Of a stretch of DNA of 20,813 nucleotides, positions 10,736-20,177 are shown one piece after another. Numbering within the stretch: position 1 is the first letter of the stretch; every line of letters begins with the position of its first letter. The DNA lies in the NCBI GenBank assembly GCA_003427395.1, contig BFEA01000037.1, positions 4,193,269-4,214,081 of the forward strand. The letters run 5' to 3'. The notes beneath the pieces were generated by a model that worked only from the letters and a program-made list of their open reading frames with translations, was not told the origin of the DNA and ran no database searches. A program made the translations under genes and the position numbers. The stretch is from Chara braunii (taxonomy: Eukaryota > Streptophyta > Charophyceae > Charales > Characeae).

Positions 10736-11764
10736 GTGGTAAAAGGGAGAAGCGAGAAGTCAACGAGGGGAGCCCGACAATTAGGGTTCACGTCATCAAC
10801 AACCATGGCAGCACGAAGAGAGCAAACTAATCTAGACAGACACCGACCACCAATCCCACCAAATCAAAGGGGAGTAGCAGATAGAGTAAGAGACTCAGTA
10901 GGAAAGTGTTACGACGATGGACTTTGCCCGGAAGACTTGGACCTAGGGGAAGTGGTGGAGGACGAGGAAAGTAGGAGATTCGTAGTTAATGAGGAAGTTG
11001 ATGAGATCAAAGAAGTATGGTTGAAGGAGCGCACGGTGAAACTGGTGTTTCAAGATGAAGCAGGACAACTACAAAGAATGGTAAAAGAAGACCTAATAAG
11101 AGCTTCTGAAGATGGATGGTTGGGAGTCAGGCTGTTTAATCCAGAAATCAGCAGAGGAAGAATTAGCTTCGAAGGTGCGAATGTAGCCTCCTATGTAGCG
11201 AAGGCCAAAGAAGTGGCAGAGTGGTTAATCAACCAGGGTGTGATAAAACTCAAACTGGGGGAGGTGAAGTACTTTTCTTTATGTAAGCCTTGGATGACGA
11301 GGACTGAGCTGAAGGAGCTACGATTGCATGAAGCGAAAGCAAACTTCTGGATAACAGCACTTCGGGTACCACTGGATGCTTACTACTACCTCAAAAGCGC
11401 ATTCCGAAATATGTTTCGCGAAGTGCTGATAATGCACCCTCCGGAGAGGGATAGAACGCGACCCAAACTAATGAACGTCAAAATGGAGATGGATCCAGCA
11501 ACACGTTTCACAGTGGAGGATGAACTAACGATAGAGGCGCAAAAAGGAGGGAAGTGGAAGGTAGACATCGTCTCCCCATACACAAACTGGTGCAGAAACT
11601 CCAAGTGGTATTACCATACCGAAGAGAAGTGTCCAAGGAACCGGCAGAGCGACCCAAGAACGGGACAGGGCGGGCTGAAACAAGAGGGTCATAGGTCACG
11701 CTTCCAACAATACCTACAGAGTCAACAAAGGACAACCGACCAAAGAAAAAGAAATACAGAATAG
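10736..11764 (+). pseudogene. LINE ORF1, N-terminal part: RNA-binding domain with degenerate zinc knuckle
   Basis: This is the gag-like ORF1 protein of the LINE, expected to bind the element's RNA. The frame is open from GTG 10736; the first ATG in frame is 10805 (MAARREQTNLD), the likelier start. The N-terminus is acidic (EVVEDEESRR). The middle (VWLKERTVKLVF to FWITALRVPLDAYYYLKSAF) resembles the fold preceding zinc knuckles in plant LINE ORF1 and DUF4283-like proteins: a loading-type domain, then a W-I-x-x-x-x-V-P-L motif. It ends in C-R-N-S-K-W-Y-Y-H-T-E-E-K-C (11591-11632), a CX2CX4HX4C knuckle in which the second Cys is Ser (TCC 11600-11602). After a basic Q/R-rich tail a TAG at 11762 stops it, but similar hydrophilic protein continues downstream in another frame, so the full ORF1 was probably longer. 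Confidence 0.75.
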
Positions 11765-11874
11765 GATCAATGTAATAACCACGTGCATATATAGCTACAC
11801 AGCCGAAGTGCATCGAGACAACCTGAACCACACAGCTCAACAACAGGTGGGGAACCAAGCGAGAGAAGAGGAAC

Positions 11875-13515
11875 GCCATTACTGCAATCGGAGCTACCAC
11901 CATGGAGAAACCAACCCCTGGCACCTTAGGAGGGGAGAAGGAGGGGACAAGAACCATTGGGCCCTTCCGTGAGGTCACCATGGTCGAAAAGAGAGGAATA
12001 GCCCGAAGGAACCTTGGTCAGACAGGAGGAGATCACCAATATGCACCTGCTCACACATAGGGAACACAGTCATACGAAGCAGAGAGCACTGTACTGTGTC
12101 ATCCGCAAAGGGACTGGTATCCCCCGCCGGATGGCTGTATTCCACCGGGTTTGAGAAAGAGAGATAGCGGTTTACACCAAGACCCGTATCACATCGAGAG
12201 GAACCAAATGAACCAGATGGTTCAGCAGCCGGTCTATCCCCAACCCTACTACCCAGTCGGAACGCTGGACTGGAGGAACCTCGGTCCACCAATAGGTCAC
12301 AGAGATTGGGAAGTGCCCGAACCCAATTTTCTATCTGGAAGAAGAAGCAATAGGCAGGGGGCAAACGGAATGAGCATGAGGAGAAGGGGCGGGGCCTGGA
12401 GGAGATGGGGTGAAGACAACCCAGGAGGCTTAGGGAGGAGGGAACAATCGAGAGAGCAATCCAGAGACTGGAGAAGGAGAGAAACAAACCAGAGAGGAGG
12501 TACGGGTGGTACGAGATCAGGAGAACTACAAAGGTTCGGGGACCAACCGGGAGGATACACGGTGAAAAGATCGACAGGCGGGGAGGAAGTCCCTCGGATC
12601 CGTCAAGAAACCAGTCTGGAGGGAAGGGATTAATGAGAGATGTCAAAATCGCATGCATCATCTGAATCAAGGGTAAGATGGGGGAGCGAATGGTTAAAGG
12701 AAAGATCATCAGAGGGGGGAAAAAGACTTTCGAGGTGGGGGGACGAGGAGGAAGGATCACAGAAAAGCTCGACAAACTCAGGAATACAAGAGATAAGGAT
12801 CAGAGTTCAACTTACGGAGGACCGAAGAGCGGCCACAGCAAAGAGAGGACAGGTGGAGATTGCCAAAATAATACTGGTCTCGATTCTTTGCACCATGGCA
12901 AATGATGACACATATTTTCTAGGAATTGAGGATGCTGATGTCAGGACTGTTATTCCATCTATTGAGATGGATAGATCACCGACCCCAGCACTTATCATGG
13001 AGGGAACGAAGAGGATGTACGGGGCCACGGTCCCAGTACGCCTGATCCCAAAATCCACAATGATGAGCATCTTCAGTGACACTTCGGAGGGTTACCAGTA
13101 GTTGTACTTCCCACTCTTGGACGCACAGATCCCACAAGAAATAGCAGAAAAACTCACCCAAGTGGAAATCCGTTATACTCTAATGGAGGCCATCAGTGAG
13201 TCAAATCTTGCACAGCTCGAAGAAATCAAAATGATCCCAGGGGTTTCAGCAGGCATCTTGCTGAACTTGAGCGCAAAGCTGCCAGAAGAGGAAGGACCAA
13301 TTTCAAAATTTATGCGAAAAAGTCTCACCACAGACTGGACACAAAGTTCACATGTAAGTAGATCAAGATGTAGCTCGAGAGGAAACTCAAGAAGCCAAAT
13401 GAGAACCTCCTCCCGCTCTGCACAGGGGGATGATGACCAGCTCAAGCAGCAACAATGTTCGCAGGTACTCCGAATCCAGTCTCACCTAACGGAAATGGTA
13501 CAGAGGGATAAATAA
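11875..13515 (+). pseudogene. LINE ORF1, C-terminal part of unknown function, broken
   Basis: One frame runs from about 11875 to TAA 13513, broken by TAG 12058, TAA-TGA 12631-12636 and TAG 13099. The first half (to about 12840) is very rich in Arg, Gly, Gln, Trp and Glu, with PPPDGCIPPG near 12121 and repeated REQSREQSRDWRRR-type phrases near 12440, consistent with a disordered RNA-binding tail. The second half (about 12895-13330) looks folded: MANDDTYFLGIEDADVRTVI, then LYFPLLDAQIPQEIAEKL, then MEAISESNLAQLEEIKMIPGV. It is followed by an Arg/Ser-rich tail (about 13354-13420). I do not recognise this domain. It directly precedes ORF2; the ORF1 stop overlaps the ORF2 frame. Joining to the upstream ORF1 across 11764-11875 needs a frame change and is inferred. 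Confidence 0.6.
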
Positions 13516-13522
13516 AGTTAAG

Positions 13523-14251
13523 GTGGCATCATGGAACGTTAGAGGACTAGGGGAAACCACAGATAGATGGAAGAGAAGGAGAGTAAAAACGTGGGTGCAT
13601 GACAGGGGGATCAACGTTCTAATGATGCAAGAGACAAAGTTGAACGAAGACAAACTCGATTCACTGGGGCCATGGTGGGATGACCCGCAGGTTTGGGCAC
13701 CAGCGCAGGGGATGAAGGGAGGAGTGGGAATCTTGTTGAACCGAGACTTATAAGTTAGGCTCGTAGAATCGGAAGCTGATATTTGGGGCAAGTGGACTCG
13801 GATGAGAATCGAAGTGGGGTCAGAAGAATGGCTACTTATGACAGTATACGCGCCGACACAAGTGAGATAAAAAACTACCTTTTCCAAAAATTTAATCAGG
13901 AATATTCCGAAGGTGGATAAGGTGATTCTGGCAGGGGACTGGAATGTATCGCTAGACGAGGCACTGGAACCGGACTCACATTATGCAGACCGAAGAGATG
14001 TACGTGCCCTGCTAGATCTGATCGACGAGTTGACGCTAACAGACCCATTTAGATTTTTAACCCCGGATGTCTCAGGCTACACATGGATGTCTCACGTACG
14101 CAGGGACAGTGGTACTGTCGCGAGACGCAGGTTAGATTATTTTTTGGTAAACGAAGAAGTGTTGGAACAAGTCACATCTGTCCAACAGATCTCCCACCCA
14201 ATGTCGGACCACAAACCGGTAGTAGCCAGTATCAAACTGCAGGGGGAATAG
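13523..14251 (+). pseudogene. LINE ORF2, AP-like endonuclease domain, interrupted
   Basis: This is the apurinic-endonuclease-like domain that nicks target DNA to prime reverse transcription. The frame opens at GTG 13523 with ASWNVRGLG (catalytic Asn). It continues with LMMQETKL (Glu), GGVGILLNRDL, LLMTVYAP (Tyr), VILAGDWNV (Asp and Asn), RRRLDYFLV and finally HPMSDHKPVVASI (Asp-His pair, about 14197-14228). All the hallmark residues are readable. Two TAA stops interrupt it at 13751 and 13868. No ATG precedes the domain in frame; translation may have reinitiated after the ORF1 stop at 13513, whose codon overlaps this frame. At the G5 run 14242-14246 one G appears lost, and the protein continues (IERGNGSFRLNSQNLEDPG) in the next frame. 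Confidence 0.87.
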
Positions 14252-15965
14252 AGAGAGGAAATGGCTCCTTTAGACTGAACTCACAGAATCTTGAAGATCC
14301 GGGTTTGAAAGAATGGGTGGAAAGACATATGATGCAGTGGGAGTCCGTCAGACGGTACTTCGCCTCTACAACAGAATGGGTGGACACTGGGATCAACATT
14401 GCCTCAAAAGTGATGGAGGTGATCTCTAGGATATTGGCCAGGAAAAGAAACTGTCAAGAAGCAAAGTGTAGGAGGAGAGTGGAAGAGGCAGAGAATAGTT
14501 GGAGGGACACCCGATATCGACACTGGCGTGGGCAGCAGAGAAGGAGAGGAGAGTTGCAGAGTGGATCGCGCTGCAAGCCGAGAAAGAATGAAAATGAAAG
14601 GCAGTCTTAGAATAAAAAGGCATAGTGGTGCATGACAAGATGACTAAAGAGACTTTCAAGAAGCTACAACCTAGAAGAGCACTACAACATATAGTGGAGC
14701 TGAAACATCCACATGATGTCACAGCCCCATGGGCGGCCACAACAGCAGGAATGTTAGACTACGTTAGGACCTACTATCAAGACATTCTGACAATGAGGAA
14801 ACCACAAGATGACACAAACATCGACCTCACCCTGGAATCAGGAATGTGGGAAAGTACAGAGGCCAGACTGTCAACCAATGCCAAATTGAACTTGGATAGA
14901 CCGTTAACACTAGAGGAAACCACAAAGACAATGGCAAGAGGAAAGTCGTCGTGTAGAGATGGACTTACTGTGAAATTCTACGCTAAGAACTGGTCAACAG
15001 TGGGGACAGCGTTGGTGAGAGTCTACAATAAAGTGTTAACAGAAGGGAGACTGGGGGAAACAATGACCCTCGGAGTGATTACAATGTTGTTCAAGAAAGG
15101 GGATAACGCGGACGTAAAAAACCGGAGACCGATATCCCTACTCAACGTCTCCTACGAGATCCTCGCGAAGACTTTGGCGAGGAGGCTGGCCCGCTACTTA
15201 CCTGACTTAGTACAACGTGACCAGGGGGCTTTTGTGCAAGGGCGGTCAATCTTCAACAACGTAGTGATCGCCATTGAGGTGTTAGAAGTGGTACAGTCAG
15301 TGAATTTGGACGTAGGAGTGCTCCTCCTAGACCTCGAGAAAGCCTATGACAAGGTGAGATGGACCGTTGTCCTTACAACGCTCCGGCATATGGGTTTTGG
15401 GGTGGGTTTCTGCAAATGGATGATAGCAATGTACACCTGCACTACCGCATCAGTTGCAGTCAACGGGCACCAATCTCTCCCATTTAGATTAACGAGATCC
15501 TTAAGGCAAGGTTGCCCACTCGCCCCGCTGCTCTTTGTTCTGCAAATGGAGGTCCTACTCAACAGAATCCGAAGGCACCCAGATATTAGAGGGCTCCAGC
15601 TGCGGGAAAACGCTACGTGTACCGTCAAGGCCCTTGCGAACGACCTATTCACAGTTTGTGAGAACTCGGTACCTACCCTGTCCGCACTCAAAGAAACCAT
15701 GGCGGAATACTCTACACTCTCAGAGACATCAGTCAATTGGTCTAAATCAACGTATCTACAACCAAAAGAGTTTTCACTAAAAGTGGAATGGGGAATGCGC
15801 AAGGTGGAGGAAGGTGAGGAGGGAAAGATTTTTGCGCATCCTAATCAGTCTGCAGATCAGGGAAACGACACAGGGAATCCTACTCCAACACAGAATAGCA
15901 ACAAGACTCAATCTCTGGGGGCAAGCATGACACTTGTCCATTATAGGAAGAGCACTAGTGGCTGA
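14252..15965 (+). pseudogene. LINE ORF2, linker and reverse transcriptase domain, inactive
   Basis: The linker runs in one frame to about 14500, then the next frame carries LAWAAEKERRVAEWIALQAE. TGA 14589, TGA 14595 and TAA 14613 follow before GIVVHDKMTKETFKKLQP. The reverse transcriptase spans about 14890-15790: FKKGDNADVKNRRPISLLN, QGAFVQGRSI, motif A LLLDLEKAYDKVRW (Asp codon 15330-15332), motif B SLRQGCPLAPLLF, and motif C. Motif C should read F/Y-A-D-D but here reads L-A-N-D (AAC at 15639-15641), so one of the two catalytic Asp residues is missing. An extra A in 15824-15826 shifts the frame; removing it in silico would align GRFLRILISLQ, a typical post-motif-C LINE segment, but the copy as present is broken. 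The family assignment is certain. Confidence 0.92.
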
Positions 15966-17767
15966 CATGACGCTGCTCTCAATCGTATGGTTTGTATGCC
16001 AAGTAAGAGAGTTAGCTAACAGTGTGCTGACGACAGTCTGCAAACTGATTGCACGTTTTCTGTGGAAGCCAACAGCAAGACAATCCGAAGCATTCTTGAT
16101 CAAGGTTGCCTGGGAGACTCTAACCATCGCAAGGGAACAAGGCGATCTGGGGATGATAGATCCAGCTACAAGAAACCAAGCGCAGTTATGCACATGGCTA
16201 TGTAAGGTTGCAACGACAGACCCGAAGGAACATTGGGTACTACTCGCTGAGAGATTACTAATGAGCGACTGGAACCTGAGCCGCCCAGAGGACTCTTGGG
16301 TCTGCTTCTTCGTGCCTTATTTCTGCAAAAAGAAGCTGACTTCAACCTTTTGGAACGCAGTGCGCAGAGCATGGAAGAAGCCCCCCCCTGACACTCAACA
16401 ACAACCCATTACCAAGGAAGAAGTCCTGACACATATCATATTCGAGAACCCCAATATCAAGCGACCGAATGGTGAGATGTTGGTTGCAGACGGGTCTGTG
16501 TCAACCTTTGGCCAAGCGTGGATCCGCAGGGGAGTGGTGCGAATCAAAGATTTGCGGTCAAACCTACTTGGGGGCTGGAAGCCTCTATCGGAAATAAAGA
16601 TGAAGCTGACAGACCTCCATCAGGTGAAGGACCACTGGCTACCGGTAATAGAAGTCATACCGGAGGAATGAAAGGTTATTTTGGGCCCGGAAGGAATGGA
16701 TCCGCCGGGAACTTGGTACAAAGCAGTAGAAGAAGAAGACCCGACGATGGTATGGAAACTAGTGGAAATTCAACCAAGTGGGTTTAGGAAAGTGGAACGC
16801 TGGAGGGCTGCAGAACATACCAACACGCTGAGTAAAGTGGGGAAAGAGACTATCATGATCTGGAGCAATCCAAGCCAGATCAGAGTGGTGGAGTCAGCAA
16901 ACCAAACGAGGAGAACAAGAATCCTGAGGTGGATAGGCAGAGTGCCGTTGAAAGAGCTCAACATGGACCCCCTGGCATGGAGCTGGAAGAGTGAGGGAGA
17001 CCGAACTGCAAAACTAAGTTTGGCACAATACACGGTGAAGGAAGGATACAAAATAGCGAAAATAGGCGGAACAGCACTAGCCGCGGTAGCAAAACACAGA
17101 TGGCAAACACTGCTAGGTGAGGAGATCCCAAAGGCGGAAACCAAGTTTAACAGACTGTGGAAAATGCTCAATCGACTGCCAAACGAGAAACAAGTGAGTC
17201 TGTTATGGCTGCTATTGCTACTAGCAACCCCATCAGCAATCTGGCTACTGAGCAAGGGAATGGTGGTGGAACTTCGCAGCAGACGATGGAACTGGCCATC
17301 TGAATCAACCCGACACCTATGGTGGGGACTGCCCAACCTCCAAGAGATTGTGTAAATGGTGGGAATACTACTGGAAGAAGATCGGAGGCAGCGGTGTGAA
17401 GTGGGAAGAGAGATGGGTGTTACTTGGTTTTTCACCACCAGAGCTGAGCGAAAAGGCCGGTGCTAGGTATGTAGCACATGTGGTCAGGAACATTTTAGTC
17501 GAAATCATCTGGGCAGATAGGAACAAAGCTCGCTTCAATGAGCGTCCTATGTCAAATGCGGAGCTGAAAGGTAGTTTCAAACGTGCAGTCAAAACAACGA
17601 TTCGTGTAGACTGGAGAAAAGTGGCAAAGTCAGGGAGAAGAACCAGGAGGCAATTGAAGTGGTTCATGCAAACCTGGGCAAGGAGAAGGCAGCTGGCAAT
17701 AGTACATCCGACTGCATGTCTCTCGATATCTAGATGGTTACTAGAACTCCATAATACAGGGAACTAG
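15841..17767 (+). pseudogene. LINE ORF2, C-terminal region with Zn-ribbon-like end
   Basis: The frame continues from the reverse transcriptase as LISLQIRETTQGILLQHRIATRLNLWGQA, with TGA at 15928. HLSIIGRALVADMTLLS follows, the conserved thumb/connection sequence of plant L1-type elements. It runs on to TGA 16669, KVILGPEGMDPPGTWYK, and then YTVKEGYKIAKIGG. Near 17320 the phrase STRHLWW is followed, after one extra G in 17334-17337, by DCPTSKRLCKWWEYYW in the next frame. This resembles the second half of a plant zf-RVT (H-L-x-x-x-C) segment; the first Cys pair is not evident. The end is TAG 17765, after LELHNTGN. No RNase H motif was seen. Confidence 0.82.
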
Positions 17768-18255
17768 GCTCGGACTAAAAACTAGGGCACTCGGTTTTAA
17801 AGGGTCACAATGGACCGAGTAGGAGAGTGTCGTGATAGGAGGACCAGGTCCAATGGGCCGGGGTAGTCCCAGGGCCGCGTTAGGCCCAGTAGCGTGGGTT
17901 TCACTATCTAATTCAAGGAAGAATGTGGTTGGTGGGTTGGTTTCGGTGGTCAGTCACATGGGAAAGGTGACTCTGTTGCAGAATAGAAGCTCCTTTGAGA
18001 TGGTCGCCTTGAGACAGGTAGTATGAGTCTGAGAATGGTAGCAGTTGGTAAAGCATAGGGAAATAAAGAAAGGAGAAGTAGTTGTGGACGATGTCAGGGA
18101 GTCTACAAGGAAGTTGAGATACAAACTGTTTTATGCTCTTGGGTCCCAAGAGGTCTCGTCAAAAGCAAACACTGGGTAATGTTCCCAAAACCAGGTAGAA
18201 TTGTGAGGTCCCCGACCTCAATATGATTTTTGCAATATGAAATGATGATATCCTT
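17768..18255 (+). other. LINE 3' untranslated region
   Basis: About 490 nt lie between the ORF2 stop and the poly(A) tail. The region is non-coding, moderately G-rich, and ends in an AT-rich segment (about 18220-18255). It contains a short perfect hairpin (18204-18220), listed separately. Confidence 0.75.
18204..18220 (+). other. 7-bp stem, 3-nt loop hairpin near LINE 3' end
   Basis: TGAGGTC (18204-18210) and GACCTCA (18214-18220) are perfectly complementary around CCC. The hairpin sits 35 nt upstream of the poly(A) tail, where several LINEs keep a stem-loop recognised by their reverse transcriptase. A role in template recognition is inference. Confidence 0.55.
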
Positions 18256-18278
18256 AAAAAAAAAAAAAAAAAAAAAAA
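18256..18278 (+). repeat. LINE poly(A) tail (A23)
   Basis: Twenty-three A residues end the element. CCTT lies on both sides (18252-18255 before and 18279-18282 after the tail), so part of the flank may be slippage or a minimal target overlap. No longer target-site duplication was found. Confidence 0.85.
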
Positions 18279-18290
18279 CCTTAAACCACC

Positions 18291-18690
18291 AGTACTTGGC
18301 CCAGCTATCGGCCGCGGGCGATTCCCGTTAACGCACCGGTAGTTGCGGGCTTCGGGGCACCGAACGGCAATGGCTGGAAGCGCAAGTTAAAATCAAAACG
18401 AAACGGTGCCCCGACGGCTCGGCAAAACTTGGCGCGCAGAGGGTATCCCGGCTCCGCATCAATATCTGGGTCAAGTACTGCTATCTGTCGTGGACGATTC
18501 CCATTAACGCGCCGGTAGTTGAGGGCTTCGGGGCACCGAACCGCAATGGCTGGAAGCGCCAGCCAAAATCAAAACGAAACGGTGTCCGGATGGCTCGGCA
18601 AAACGTGGCGCGCAGGGGGTATCCCGGCTCAGCATCAGTAGCTGGGCCAAGTACTGGTGCTTTAAGCAGCATTGGCCGCGAGGGGAAGCC
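18291..18690. repeat. GC-rich tandem repeat, two units of about 180 bp plus a fragment
   Basis: AGTACT recurs at 18291, 18474 and 18650, and long matching blocks follow the first two: ATTCCC.TTAACGC, GGGCTTCGGGGCACCGAA, CAATGGCTGGAAGCGC, AAAATCAAAACGAAACGGTG, GGCTCGGCAAAAC and GGCGCGCAG. Offsets are about 176-183 bp. A third, truncated unit start is seen to about 18690 (GGCCGCGAGGGG). In the first unit CGGGGCACCG (18353-18362) is exactly inverted at 18404-18413. The unit family is not recognised. Confidence 0.85.
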
Positions 18691-18920
18691 ATTGTTCCAC
18701 TGCGCGCCGGAATCGAGTTGAAGTTTTGATGCGGGCTGGCCGATGAAGGGGATCGAGGGCGGGTGGTGTGCAGAGAGGCGCGCGTACCGAATTGTTGACA
18801 ACGTGCCACTAAACGAGAGAGCGCGCCCACGGGGCCAGGTACACGGCGGGCGTCGATGCGGATGAATATCTCGATGTGCCCGCCGTCGGATAGCATTTCC
18901 GTGTCGATTTGTGTCTCGCC
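18691..18920. other. GC-rich unique segment, no gene supported
   Basis: This is GC-rich DNA following the tandem repeats. A minus-strand open frame crosses it and the repeats, but it continues into low-complexity Lys-rich sequence and has no recognisable domain, so no gene is called. Confidence 0.5.
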
Positions 18921-19185
18921 CCCTTTTTTCTTTTCTTGATTACATATTTTTCGTTCTGGCGTGTCGTTTTGTTTGCTTTTTTTGCCTTTTTTTTTCGTTT
19001 TGTTTCCGAAACTTGCATTTTTTTTATTATTTTTTTTCCAGAAAGACTTTTCGTTTTTTTTCCCATGAATTTGCTTTTCTTTTTTTTTTTGCTGTGTCTT
19101 TCTTTTTGCGTCGGTCTGTAAAACAACAAATAAAAAAAGACAAAAGAAAAAACAAAAGACAAAAAAGACAATTTTATTTTGCAAT
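18921..19185. repeat. T-rich tract followed by A-rich tract
   Basis: Long T-rich sequence (about 18921-19095) gives way to A-rich sequence (about 19120-19175). All open frames through it are Phe-rich or Lys-rich low complexity. Confidence 0.85.
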
Positions 19186-19372
19186 TATTTTGGGTCGGAA
19201 CGAATTTTCCATCAGAACACGGTCAGATTCAGGCACACCATTGTTTAGCGCTCGGTCCGCGGTGCGGGCTGTCCGTGGGCATCGCCACACCACTGTCGAA
19301 ATGTGAGAAAACGTGGCGGGCGCATCTGGCCATGTTCTAACGGGAAGTTCATTCTCATTTGATTATTTGTTT
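19186..19372. other. Short non-repetitive segment, no gene seen
   Basis: The segment is mixed-composition DNA. CATCGCCACACCAC occurs at about 19279 and again at about 19390 beyond it, a 14-bp direct repeat of unknown meaning. No protein-like frame is present. Confidence 0.5.
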
Positions 19373-19632
19373 ATCGCTCTCTCTCTCTCATCGCCACACC
19401 ACAGACTCTTGCTCGCTCTCTCTCTCTCTCGCTTTGTCTCTCACACACACACACACATACACACATCAGGGACAAAGTTTGCCTGTCTATGTGTGTGTGT
19501 GCGTGTGTGTCAGAGAGAGAGAGAGAGCAATGGATTGCGTGTGAGTGCGTGTGCGTGGGTGTGACAGAGAGTGTGACAGAGAGTGTGCGGTCAAGGATCT
19601 GTGTGTGTGTGCGCGTGGGTGTGTGGCAAAGG
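19373..19632. repeat. Mixed (TC)n, (CA)n, (GT)n and (GA)n simple repeats
   Basis: TC runs (about 19375-19440) and CA runs (about 19441-19465) are followed, after a short break, by GT- and GA-rich DNA (about 19488-19632). The second half is roughly the reverse-complement type of the first. Confidence 0.88.
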
Positions 19633-19685
19633 GAGAGTGCGGTCAAGACTATGCCATCGCCAGTGGCACGAGCCGAGACAAGGGT

Positions 19686-19766
19686 GCGCCGTGTAGCTAT
19701 GGCGCGCATGTCTTGAAAAAAAAAANGCGCCGTGTAGCTATGGCGCGCATGTCTTGAAAAAAAAAA
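19686..19766. repeat. Identical 40-bp direct duplication flanking a single N
   Basis: Positions 19686-19725 and 19727-19766 are identical 40-mers, each starting GCGCCGTGTAGCTATGGCGC and ending in ten A, separated only by N at 19726. The pattern fits a scaffold join of two overlapping contig ends better than a biological tandem repeat. Confidence 0.9.
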
Positions 19767-19885
19767 GAAAAAAAAAAAGGAAAAAAAAAGAAAAACAAAG
19801 GAGGAAGCTTGCCTGTCTCTCTCTCTCCCTCGCTTCCTCCTCTTTTTTTCTATTTTTTTCCGTCTTTCTCTCTCTCTCTCTCTGT
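19767..19885. repeat. A-rich then CT-rich low-complexity DNA
   Basis: Purine A/G-rich sequence (19767-19805) is followed by C/T-rich sequence (about 19812-19885), including a short TC run from about 19866. Confidence 0.8.
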
Positions 19886-19924
19886 GTCTGTGTGTGTACC
19901 AGGTACTGTTACTGACATGCCCAA

Positions 19925-19954
19925 AGGTGGCGCCTCGATGCAGGTACGAGAGAT

Positions 19955-20024
<70 letters not shown>

Positions 20025-20138
20025 CATCACTCACGCGCCTCCTAGGTCCGTTACTCCCTCTCTTTGCCATATACTGTGCACGAGGGGGGGGGGGGTCATG
20101 TTGAGGCGCTTGAGCTTGAGCAACCTCAGCGCGCAGAC

Positions 20139-20177
<39 letters not shown>

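Larger units (their letters stand above)
10500..18278 (+). mobile_element. Near full-length but inactive L1-like LINE (non-LTR retrotransposon)
   Basis: The element has ORF1 (RNA-binding, zinc-knuckle-like), ORF2 (AP-like endonuclease, reverse transcriptase, C-terminal Cys/His-like segment), a 3' UTR and a 23-nt poly(A) tail at 18256-18278 in the correct order on the plus strand. This is the arrangement of plant L1-clade LINEs. No RNase H domain was seen. The 5' limit is placed near 10500 because the upstream direct repeat ends there; it could lie anywhere to about 10560. No clear target-site duplication matches the sequence after the tail (CCTTAAACCACCAGTACT). Multiple stops, single-base frameshifts and a substituted catalytic Asp show the copy is dead. 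Confidence 0.88.

Noticed and set aside
11975-12775. 266-aa minus-strand ORF opposite LINE ORF1
   Set aside because: It is a shadow of the purine-rich ORF1 coding strand (Pro/Ser/Leu-rich), with no domain and no independent support.
16770-17438. 222-aa minus-strand ORF opposite LINE ORF2
   Set aside because: It lies antisense to the recognisable ORF2 C-terminal region and shows no known motif.
18504-19184. 226-aa minus-strand ORF over tandem repeats and T-rich DNA
   Set aside because: Its start is Phe/Lys low complexity and its remainder follows the tandem repeat; no domain recognised, so it is mentioned only as a possible trace.
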